Shown piece by piece: positions 32,110-44,100 of a DNA stretch of 64,000 nt; position 1 is the first letter of the stretch, and each line of letters starts with the position of its first letter. This DNA comes from Sabellastarte sp. h YS-2021 (lineage: Eukaryota > Annelida > Polychaeta > Sabellida > Sabellidae). The position numbers were made by a program, and so were the translations under genes. Under the pieces are notes generated by a model that was not told where the DNA came from, ran no database searches, and was given only the letters and a program-made list of their open reading frames with translations. The stretch is from the NCBI GenBank assembly GCA_964017235.1, contig OZ024928.1, positions 88,159,566 through 88,223,565 on the forward strand, in the 5' to 3' direction.

Positions 32110-35100
32110 CTGAAAATACAATTTCCTTGGAGTGGCCTGGAGTCAGTACATATGTAATATAGGAATTGTCATATTTCATATCTGGTGAACTGACTACATG
32201 AAAATGTAGACTTTATTTTATTTTAAGCAAAACTATGAGATAGTATTACATAATTTGCTTCATGTGTTGAGTGTTAGTGGTGTGTTCACCACACACTGAA
32301 AAAATATGTTGTTTTTTTGTGTTTTTTTTGCTTAGGAACTAGATTCTTTGTATTCGTCTAGAGTTATAATGTCCTGCTGTGTTTGCAATCAGTGAATTCT
32401 GCACATTTTGTTTGAATTTGCCTGTAGTTCTATGTTTTCAAGATCTTGAGTTGTGATTGGCCAATGGAAATTTATGTTCTTTTTAAATGCTAAATGATAA
32501 TGGGTATTCCCCATATCCAAACATGATTTATAATTTGGTGCATGGCAATTAGGAAATCTGTTGTTTTTTTTTTTTAATTATTACAGTAGACTCTGTGTAA
32601 CTCGATTCACCATTATTCGAATTTCGGTATTATTCGAACCATTTCTCATGTACCAACATTTTACTGTTGAAATTCACGGAATTACTCGAATGTTCGAATG
32701 TACATTTTCGGTATTATTCGAACTTAAATTGAGGCCACAAAAATATATTTTATGTATGATTTTGAAGGGATTACTCGAACCAAGCCTTAGTGACACATAT
32801 TGATGCAAATATTTGAAAGGGGATTAAGTGCACACCGTAATTCAATAGGAATACATAATGCTACCAATGGATAACAATAGGCGTGTCACAGGGACAAATA
32901 CATTGTTTACAATACAGTCACTCACCAGACACACTTTCACAACATCAAAGCACATAATATTCTCAAATTTTAACTGTTAATCCAGTGGTTTGATGATTAC
33001 ATGGGCGCCGCCATGTTTGATCTCTCTGATGAGATTAGTAAACCCCATTCCCCTTTCTCTCACTAATTCGACCGATTGCAATTAAGGTATGCAGCAATCT
33101 CTTTTCATCTGTCTATCAAAGACATAACAGTTTTCTGTGATCTGTCAAATCAAAGAAACCTGTGTTAATCACTGGTATTTATTCAAAATTTATTAAATGC
33201 AATCAGAAGTTGCCTAGGGTCTATATAAGTTGAGTCAAAATGTGTCAGAATCATTGAGTTTTCAAACTTTCATACATACACATAAACTGGAGTAAAATAT
33301 GGCAACAAAGAGGAAAGTTACTTCTAAACCACTACATGAGAAGTACCAGGCACTGTTAGAAGTAGAAGGAGGTGGGAAAAAAAAGGATATTGCTGAAAAA
33401 TATGGTGTTCCTTTGAATACATTAAGTACTTGGATAAAAAATTCTTCAAAAATTAAACAGACATTTCAAAGCGGAAACCAAAATTTAGCTAGGAAAAGAG
33501 TCAAAGTAGGGAAATATGAGGATGTCAGTGCTGCTCTGTTGAAATGGTTCACCAATAAGATGGATCAAGGAGCTGCTATAAGTGGACCTTTGATGATAGA
33601 GAAGGCCCAAAAATTTGCTGAAGACATGGGCTATGAAGATTTCAAGTGTTCACAGGGCTGGCTTACAAGCTTCAAGGAGAGATACAACATTAAGCTGCGT
33701 TCCATTCAGGGTGAAGAGAGGGCTGTAAATTCATCAGATGTAGATGCCTGGCACCAGACCATATGGACTGAGATTCTTCAGGAATATGAAGCCAAGAACA
33801 TTTACAACTGCGATGAGTCAGGGCTATTCTACAGGGTTCTTCCTAACAGAACCCTAGCATTCAAGGGCCAGAAGTGTTCTGGGGGCAAGATGTCAAAAGA
33901 GAGGATCTCTGTCCTCTTCTGTGCCAACATGGATGGAACTGACCGGGTGCCACTCCTGTGCATTGGGAAGTCACACAACCCAAGGTCATTCAGAGGTCAC
34001 CTCACTCTGCCTACTGAGTATAGAGCTAACTCCAAGGCCTGGATGACTGGTGACATTTTCACTGAGTGGATACGAAAATTTGACAGCAGGATGTCCCTCC
34101 AGAATAGGAAGATTGCCCTCCTGTTAGATAACTGCTCTGCCCACCCTAAATCCATCAGTGGCCTTAAGTCAGTGAAGATGTTTTTCCTGCCCCCCAACTG
34201 CACCAGTATTCTCCAACCCATGGATCAGGGAATAATCAGATGCTTCAAACACCATTATCGGTCCTCAATCAACAAGAGAAACATTGATGCACTGGACAGT
34301 GGGACTGAGTTTAAACTGACCATGTTAGATGCCCTGAGAGAAGCCCAGCGTGCTTGGGCCAAAGTGACCCCTGAGACAATCTCTAACTGCTGGCTGCATA
34401 TGGCTTTTAGGGAGTATGAGACCCCCAGGGAAGTCATCCCACCAGTCAGTGACCAACCAGGCCTTCCATGTGAGGAGTTCAGCCTGTACACTGAAGTAGA
34501 TGATGAGCTCATCACCTCTGAAATGCCTTCTGATGAGGAAATTGTAAAGGAAGTCAAAGGAGCAGAGGAGGAGGAGGACAGTGACCAGGAAGAAGAAGAG
34601 GGACCCCAAGAAGAGCCCACCCCCTCCCAACAGGAAGCTGAACGAATGTGCAAGCAGCTGAGAAGATTCACTGAATCCATTGAAAATTCATCACAAGAAC
34701 TTGAATATGTCACAAAACTTGAAATTTTCTTAAATAAGACCCGAAATGAATCAATGAAACAGAGCACAATTTCGGACTTTTTTACTGAAATTAGTTAGAT
34801 CCAACTCACCACGAAAGTGCATATACTCCTATGACATTTTAAAAAGGACAGAAAGTGAGCTGTTTTCATGTATTTTTATATTCTTGTATGTTCAAATGTT
34901 GTTAAATGTTGAAATGAATGAATTCCTCAATAAATATATTTTAATTATTTGTACTTTATTGTGTTTTACAAAGATTCACCGATTATCGCCCATTCAGGCC
35001 GATTCACGGAGCCGAAAATAGTAAAATATTACTCGAACTTGGTACAATTCGAACCATTTTGACAGGATTTTCATGGTTCGAAATATGCAGAGTCTACTGC

Positions 35101-38100
35101 ATTATTTTTTTTTTTTTTTTTTTTGGCAGGGGGGGGGGGCAGTTTCTGTTAACATCTGTTTTACCTGTACATATTATTTTCCTGTTTTACCTGCACTTCT
35201 AATCTTCACTTAATGCTGCTTTTGCATTCTTTACTGTATTACTTTATTTTTTTCATTGTATGCATTCTACCTATTTCAGTTATGCATTCTTACATGTGTT
35301 ATATACATGTATTTCTTACATGTTTTACCTGCATGTATTCTCACCTTGTTTACCTGTACATATTCTTGCCTGTTTTACCTCTATGCATTCTTGCCTGTTT
35401 TACCTTTATATATTTCACCTGTTTTACCTGTACATATTCTTATCTAGTTTACCTGTATACATTCTTACCTGCTTCTCTAGGATCCTCTCGCTCATGATCT
35501 TCACCTCCATGCTGTTCTTGCACTGCATCAGCTGTTGCTGTAGTTTTGCTATCTTGCGGTTTGTGTCCCGCTGCTGTCTCTCTATCTTCATTATCTCCTG
35601 GTTGGTTTCCTCACACACTCTGCAGGAAAGTAAATACATGTACTGGTAAACTGAACAAAACATCTGTTTCTATTTATGGCAACAACAAAAACTTAAACAT
35701 TATTTATAATGGTAGCCAAAATTTCATTTGAAAATAAATGTAAAAGTAATGAAAATGTCTTGAGGATCAGAGATGATATAAAATAAAGTCCAGCCAATAT
35801 CATTTATTTATTCATTTATTATATGGTATATATAGCAACAATTGCAATATTTCCATTTGTCATGCTCATCCTTAATTGGCTTATTAGTACATGTAGGAGT
35901 ACATATAAAGTGTAAAAGTAAAGGTTGTACCTTACAAATTAAATAGCTTGTAAGTTATTTTAGCAATGTCATAAAAACAATATAGACTTCATCCCTAATT
36001 TAATGCCACTTAAACATCTGACCTAAAACATTTACTTTACACACGCTGAGTAATGTACAGGAACTGTAAACAAGAAGAAAAGTAAAAAATCTGCATACTT
36101 CTGATATTCTTTACTTAGAGCACCTTGCACCTTCACAGTGTCGCGTATCAAATCTCTGTAAGTAGGTAACCCTGAAGGAGTGACCATAGGTTAAGGAAAA
36201 ATATGTAAATACAGCAAAAAAATTTGAAAATCAAGAATGTTTCTGAGTATATGAAATACACTATGTTTTTTTATTTGAAAGCATAACTAGCATCTCCATT
36301 GTTTTGTACTGGAAGCAAGATTCTTTGATAATATTCTAAAAACTTAAATCACAGGGAAATTGGTGGACATTTGTCTTTAATGTTCAAGTGTTTTGCACTG
36401 AATTCTTAACAGTCTGTCAATATTAAAAAAAAATGTGGACGATTGTCTGGCATGTGTTTATGCTTGTGTGTTATTTCAATGATATAGTGCAAATAAACAT
36501 AGTTATAAGAAAGGATATGGAGGCTTGGAGATCTCAGTCCTGGTGATTACTCTGCCACCTGCTGGCTTGTTGTTCCTCAGCTGATGTATGTGCAGATAGT
36601 GAGCAACTAGAGGACTGCGGCCCTTTAGGTTAAAACGCACCCGCTCTATCTCTGCACCGGGGCCTATCACATGTGACTAGAAAGTGAAAGAAAATTAAAG
36701 ATTTATCCAGTATTCACTATTTTAAGGTGAATTAACACTCTAGAATACACTCTACTTCTGTATCTGGACTTGACACACATGACTAGAAAGCAAAAGACTT
36801 GTACACTGAACTGCAGTATTTTCTGTGGCATTCAGGCACTACAGGACTGCTATTTATCAGGCTAAAAGTACACTAGTTCTATATCTGAACCAAGGCCTAT
36901 CACATGTCACAAGAAATAGATGGAAGACGAGGTTCATCTATTTAACATTTATTGATGTTTAAAGTAATGAACCATTTATTAAGTGGGGAACAGTGGGGAT
37001 TTATCTTTCTTCAATACTAATTTTTTAAATATTAGTATTGAAAGTAGTGAACTACTGAAGGATCACAAACCTACTTTAAAAATACATTTGCACCCTATCT
37101 GCATCTGGGCATGTCACACAAATGACGAGAAAGGGCGAGACTTGTGGACAGAATAATTGTATTTTAAAGTTATCAAATAGAAAGTGCAAGAAAGTGAAAC
37201 CATTATCAAGGAAATATCAATCCTATTAAGGTAGTGACTACTAATGATACAATGCATTAACATTTTATGGCACAGATCAATTAAAAGGAAAGACATATCA
37301 ATTAAACATCAGTATTATCGAGCTAGAATAATAAAGTAATGATATATTAGAAGACTGTGGCCTTTCCGTTAAGAAAAATTCTCTTAATCTTTGGTCTTAT
37401 CATATTTGAATGGGAAATAGATTATGATGGCTGTATCAATTTAAGATTATGCATTGCTGTCATATGTGAGAAAATTTTTAAAACAAGAGAATGTCTTTGT
37501 GAGATATTTTGAAGTTAATAAACTCAATTTTAGGCCAATATAAAGAAAAAATGTGAGATATCTCACAAAACTGATTTTATGGCTTTGATGATATTTTAGC
37601 CATTATGAAGCTTAAAATAATGTTTTCGATGCCCGATTTTTGAATATTCTTTAAGATTTTCTTTTTTCTTCCATGTGAAGTGAAAGGCGGACTACTGGTT
37701 TAATGCATGTCACCAAAAGATCTTGATCCAACAAGTACCCGTTCAACTTTTTAGAAAATATACAATCCCAAATCCAGGATTGAAGCCTTGATATGTTATA
37801 CTTTATTCCTATTATCAAAAGCATAAGTTGCAAACCTGTTAAAGCTTTTACATTTAACACACATTCCTACATACCTCTCTCTTGGTTGTTGGTGGAGATC
37901 CAATTTGTGCAACCCTTGACTGAGCCACTGTGGGGAAATTAGAAGGCCCAGATATCTTAGACACACCACCTGTGTGTAGACATTATAAAATTTATCAAGG
38001 AAATAAAACGGGGTTCCCTCACTGACGAATACTGTGGTGCATACTAAATTTACTACTTTACATTGAAAAAGTGTCATATTGAGAATAGTTACGCTAAACC

Positions 38101-41100
38101 AGATACACTCAAACCATGTGAAGCTGAATATAAAGGTACATGGAAGTTAAATCTACAAAGGTAAGAGACGTAAAGGTAAGTAAAATAAATATACATGGTA
38201 CATGTATACAGATAAAAGGCTTGAATCATTTGAATCAGCTGATGTCACCATATAAAATGCTAAATATTATGCCAAAAATAGTACATTATGGTACTTAGTA
38301 ATCAAAGTAAGGTGTGCTACTAATGTTTTACTATGGGAACACATAACCAGTTAGATCCCTAGAATTCACTATTACAATTTGCAATCTGGTTGACTCCCTG
38401 GTGTTCACGCCATGAATGTTATTATGGATTAGGGCTGTGACTTTGTTAGAATAAATGACACCCGCTATTCGCCTTGAAAGAAAAAATCCGAATTCAGGTG
38501 ACTGTGTTTTAGTTGTCACCCAGTGGAAGTAGCAGAGAAGCAAACATGGCAGATGATGTGAAAAAAACCTTACGAAAAATAATATTAAATATCTGTATAA
38601 ATAAGGAAAATTATGTGAAAAACTAATATCAGTTGAAGAAATCTGACAGAATACTAAGGTTTATCCAAGTATTTCATTGATTTACACTATATTTAATATT
38701 TTTTCGGTTACCCACTTTACCGGTTTGTATTCGGTTTCTTAAAGAATTCAGACCATTTTCGGGTAACCCGGTATCCTATTACAGCCTTATTATGGATGTT
38801 GTGTGTGGATACATAAGCTTCTTACATTTCTGCATGTAGTGAACACATAAACTTACCTGTAAAGTTTGTCATCTTGGTGTACTCTCTGTTCACGTTCATG
38901 CCTTTCTCTCCATACCCTGGCATTGTGGCGATCACCACCTTGGAGAATGGGTTTTTCATGGGATCAACTGGTGCCTCACCAAGATGGTCCACCTGCTTCA
39001 TGAAGTCATCCATGTCTAGACGTGGGTTGGCTGCAAGTACACATGGTTAATCACATCTCCCATACCCAAATGTTTCATTTTAAACTGGTTAGGAATACAC
39101 TGGCTGGAAGTGTATCTGTTACTGTAGAGACCCGATAACTCACATTTCCAAAGACCAAACTCTACATTTTAACCAGCTGCAATGCACAAGACAAAGTAGA
39201 GAACTTGCTTGTCACAACAACTCCTCACACATAAACCGTTGTTAACTCAATTTTTTAATCATTCGCAATTTTAATCTAGACCTGGGTTGTATCCTAAAAC
39301 ACATACACAGAACCCATGGTTCACAAAAGGGTGGCTAACAAAAGTTTTGAAGAAATATAGGGTGTGATTCAGAGGATTTGTTTTGCAGTAATGGTCCCAT
39401 ATCCATGCTACCTGCTCGTTAATATTAACCGTCTGGAAGTACTAGTGCAGCAAGTATAGCTGTTGGTAACATTAACCAGTTTATTAAAAAAAATATTGAA
39501 AAACTGGTTTCTATTACATTCACACCTGCACTGTTCAAGCATGTACCCACTTATTTACAACCATTTTAATGCACATGCAAGACTGGCCCTTAAGCCATTC
39601 AGTAGAAAATACATACATGTAATTACAAGATTATGTGGCAAAGTGATATCACCATATTTTCAAAATATTAACACAATTAAAAAAATGGCATGAAAGACTC
39701 CCATACCCACAGCCTGGGAAATAGCACTGGACACCATGAGATATAGAAGGGATAAAAAGTACAAGGAGTCCTTCAGAACAGACTGTTAGTTATGTGAAAG
39801 TATAGGTGACATATCACTTACGAAATATAAAAATTACGAAAAGACAAAATATCGAAACCAGGCCAATTTACTAACGGAGATACCACAGTTAGGTAAAAGT
39901 ACTTATAATAATCAGTTATAGCAATCCGTATAGCTTGTGACAAGAGAAATAATGTCTCAAATGTGGAAGTAGAGAATATTCTGGTTAGAGCCAAGGTCAA
40001 GGGTCACACCAGGGTAAAACGATGTCATTGCACACATAACTCTCCAACCAATATACCAACCGACTAACTAACCTTCTACATATTATGAATTCTGAGATAT
40101 AGTGAAGACAAGATTTCAAAGGTCAGGGTCACTATGAAAGCGTCATAGGTCAAATCAAGTTCACTGGATGACATTGCATGGATAAACCCCCAACTAATGT
40201 CCCTACCATGTATCAAATTCCTATATCTTACTGTTTCTGAGGCATAGCCCAGTCAACGCTTTCAAGGTCAGTGTGACTGTAGCAAAGTCAAATCAAGGTA
40301 TTGCCATAACGCTGCATACCTACACTGTCAACCAGTATTCCTGTGAAGTATCAACTTCTTACACTTTATGGTTTCCGAGATACAGTCTAGACAAGAATTT
40401 TATTGCTAACCAACCTTTCACCCACCCAGCCAGATGCCATTGGTGAAAACAATACCTATACAGCCTTTAAATGCTGTGGGGTAAAACCATTGATATATTT
40501 GTATTGTGAAGTATTTATGACCATATAAAATATTCATTTAGTGCAATTTTCAATGGAGGATATACTAGTTGTAAAGAAATTAATAGCTTTTGCACAAGAG
40601 ATATGTAATACATGTACTAGTAAGATTTGGAACAATTACACACACTGAAGAGTCTATATACTCCATGAACAGAGTATTAGCATAAAATGTGGAATATATC
40701 ATAATTGTGAAAATGCTGTCACCATATGTTGACTTCAAGTGTCTTATGCTGATGGCATGATATGGTTGATGAAAACATCACTACTGCTAACTAAAGGTTT
40801 AAATCTAAGTAGACACATACCAGGTCCATTGAGTGTGAGCTCTCTCCTGGTCTGCATGCCAGTATCCTCCAGATGTCTGATGGTCTTTGGCAGCATTCTC
40901 TTCACATTCCAGTGTTTTGTGGCTCCTGGAGGAGGCTTCACGCCTGTCATTAAAGAAAATGGAAAAATTTGGAGAATTTATGGTCAAATATTTCAAACAA
41001 TGTGAAATTTACCACAAAGAAAAATCTTTTTTCCTTTGAATTTTGCACTTTTTATTGATCTGGTTGTCTTTTGGTTTTGTTTAATTATTTTTTTATCAAA

Positions 41101-44100
41101 TTCTTTACATAGAACTCAGTTTAGTAAAATTCTCTTTCAAGTAGAAGTAAATAAAGCAGAACCTTTCAAATTTCTTTCTAAAATTGTACAGATGGGATAG
41201 AACAAGCAATGCAATGCAACTATTTCCCAAGACATTGGAATTTTTAGAATATTGTGATGGAATTAATGTCACTTCCAACACAGTGAATATGTTAAAAATA
41301 CAAATACACACACAATTTACACTTGATCTTTCATGCATAGTGGAGATCATAAACAGCATATCGTCAGCGGCTGACCTTACCTGACACCCATGTAGTGACG
41401 AGCTCAGCTAGGTACTGTTTGAACTCCTCACCAAAGTAACGAAGAGACTCTGGGAAGCCTTCATAGAAAGCAGCATAGATACACTGCGCTAGACAGTCAG
41501 AATATACCTGGAAAATGTGAAATGACACATACTTGGTCAAAAGGAAATAACAGACAATCAGAATATATCTGAGAAATTCAGAAATAATACAAAACTGGTT
41601 AAAACAGAAGTAATAGGCAATCAGGTTGCTTACATATAGAAATCAGAAATAATATACACCTAGTTAAAACCAGCATCTAGTTAAAACCAGCATCTAGTTG
41701 AAACCAATATCTATACACTGTCCTGGACAATCATCAAATCATCTGGGAATAAAAAGTTGCACACATGTAGGGGCTGATTTTAAAAAATAGCAGCACAGAT
41801 GCCTGTACCCCACAGCCTGGGGAAATAGTTTTCAACACCATGAGATACAGAAGTAGTGAAACAGTACACAGATTGGGATACTTTCAGATTAGTGTCAGTG
41901 TCCAAATAATGTTTAAGTAGAGAAAATAACATCTAAGAGAAAGAAACTGCATGTAAAGATTATGTATGAAAACAAGACAATTCAGTAAACTAAAAATTTT
42001 GAAGTTCTAAGACTTCTCCCATTTTGATATTCATTTGTATGGTCAAATTATGGTTTGAATGTTTTGAATATTACCCATACATACAGATGTGGCAATACAT
42101 GGTTTTATGTGGAGTTGGGGCAAAACCTGTGGCTCACTTGATGCAATACCATCTGTTACAATGGGAAGTTGCAAAAGTAAAACAGTTAATGAATTCTATT
42201 ATGACTTTAACAATGCTGAATCTACATCAAAAGACACCCAAAGGTGCAACAACCAAGATTCAAGTAAAAAGATATAAGAGAGATATAAGAGAGATAAAAT
42301 AGTATCAGACATCCCCGTAGAGAGATAAAATAGCATCACATATGCAAGATCAAAGGTCAAATCCAGGTCACACCATGACGTTGCACACCTATAACCCCCG
42401 ACCAATGTCCTACCAAATGTCAACTTCCTACACCTTATGGTTTCCGATATATAGCCCAGATAAGGCATTATAGGTCAAGGTCACTACGGCAACGTCAAAG
42501 GTCACATCAAGGTCATGCCATGATGTTGCACACCTACAACCCCTAACCAATGTCCTTACCAAGTACCAACTTCCTACACCTCACGGTTTCCGAGATACAG
42601 CCCGGACAAGATTTTATAGGTCAAGGTCACTACAACAAGGTCAAAGGTCACATCAAGATCATGCCATGATGTTGCACACCTACAACCCCTAACCAATGTC
42701 CTTACCAAGTACCAACTTCCTACACCTCACGGTTTCCGAGATACAGCCCGGACAAGATTTTATAGGTCAAGGTCACTACAACAAGGTCAAAGGTCAAATC
42801 AAGGTCACACCATCAGGTTGCACACCTACACCCCCTAACCAATATCCCTACCAAGTATCAACTTCCTACACCTTACGGTTTACAAGATATAGCCCGGACA
42901 AGATTTTCAAACTCAAGGTCACTACAGCAAGGTCAAAGGTCAAATCAAGGTCACACCATGAGGTTGCACACCTACACCCCCTAACCATTGTCCTTACCAA
43001 GTATCAACTTCCTACACCTTACGGTTTACAAAATATAGCCCGGACAAGATTTTCAAATTCAAGGTCACTATGGCAAGGTCAAAGGTCAAATCAAGGTCTT
43101 ACTATGACGTTGCACACCTACACCCCCTAACCTATGTCCCTACCAAGTATCAACTTCCTACACCTTACGGTTTCTGAGATACAGGCCGGACAAACTTCTT
43201 CCTGACGCCCGCCCGCCCACCCATCTGGACACCATGGGTGAAAACAATACCCCGACAGCCCTTAAGGGCTGTGGGGTAAAAAATGGAATCAATGAAAGGG
43301 GAATAAAAAAAATCGATAAAGTATTTTGAATTCACACCTCAATTATTAGATTCACTTGTTGCAACAAAAACAATTGTGAGAGATTATAAAGATTGGGCCA
43401 TACCATAAACACTTTATCTTTGATCTCAGGGTTGATACTGTTGAAGAGCGCAACAAAGCTGTCGGCTATTCTATCAAACAGTAGACTTTGATCTTCCTTT
43501 TTCTTTTTCTGAAAACATATTACATGGTAAGGTAAATTAATATGGACTGCATCTAAGTGGTCAGGCATTTTGTAAAATATATATATCAAAATCTGTTTCT
43601 CAGGCTTTGAAACCTAACAGTGAGGCACAAGATTTCACTGAACTGGCTATCAATGCAAAGTTTTCAATTAACTTCCATGATAGCAAGTTTGAATGCTTTT
43701 CATAACTTTACTAGTGTGAAATAACACCAACACAAATGACTAAAGGGAAACGGTAGGTTACTTTGGCATTTTACAGATGATACTGGATAAAGAACTTAAG
43801 GCCAGGTTCCATATGCTACATTTTACACTGTGGGATAAAAAGTCTAAAGTGGCAGTTATTCTTCTGTAGTTTAACATCTCCAATTAACTTTATAAACCTA
43901 AATGTCGATGTCTCAGATCATCAAGCTACCAGTCAATGACTATATCTAGCTACATAATGTAGTATCCCTTACCTTAGTCTTGGATAAGAAAATAGAGTGA
44001 AGAGCATAAGTAATGCATTAGGGCAAAAACAATTGTGTACAGGTTTAACAGCATGCTTAATTAATACTCTGTTCAACAGGTTTACTTTGACAACACCTAG

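Larger units (their letters stand above)
32584..35099 (+). mobile_element. Full-length Tigger/pogo DNA transposon
   Basis: 2516 bp. Left end CAGTAGACTCTGTGTAACTC, right end read inverted CAGTAGACTCTGCATATTTC. Left flank TA, right flank CA (a probable decayed TA duplication). One intact transposase gene lies in the middle with short flanks. Subterminal ATTACTCGAA/TATTCGAA words recur at both ends. It sits in a FAM227 intron in the opposite orientation. Both ends and an unbroken ORF make it potentially autonomous. Confidence 0.93.

Noticed and set aside
34255-34767. Ser-rich minus frames opposite the Tigger transposase
   Set aside because: Antisense shadows of the acidic C-terminus of the transposase.
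35213-35663. Overlapping plus-strand frames rich in Cys/Tyr/Leu
   Set aside because: Translations of a TTTTACCTG minisatellite and the shadow of the FAM227 coiled-coil exon on the other strand.
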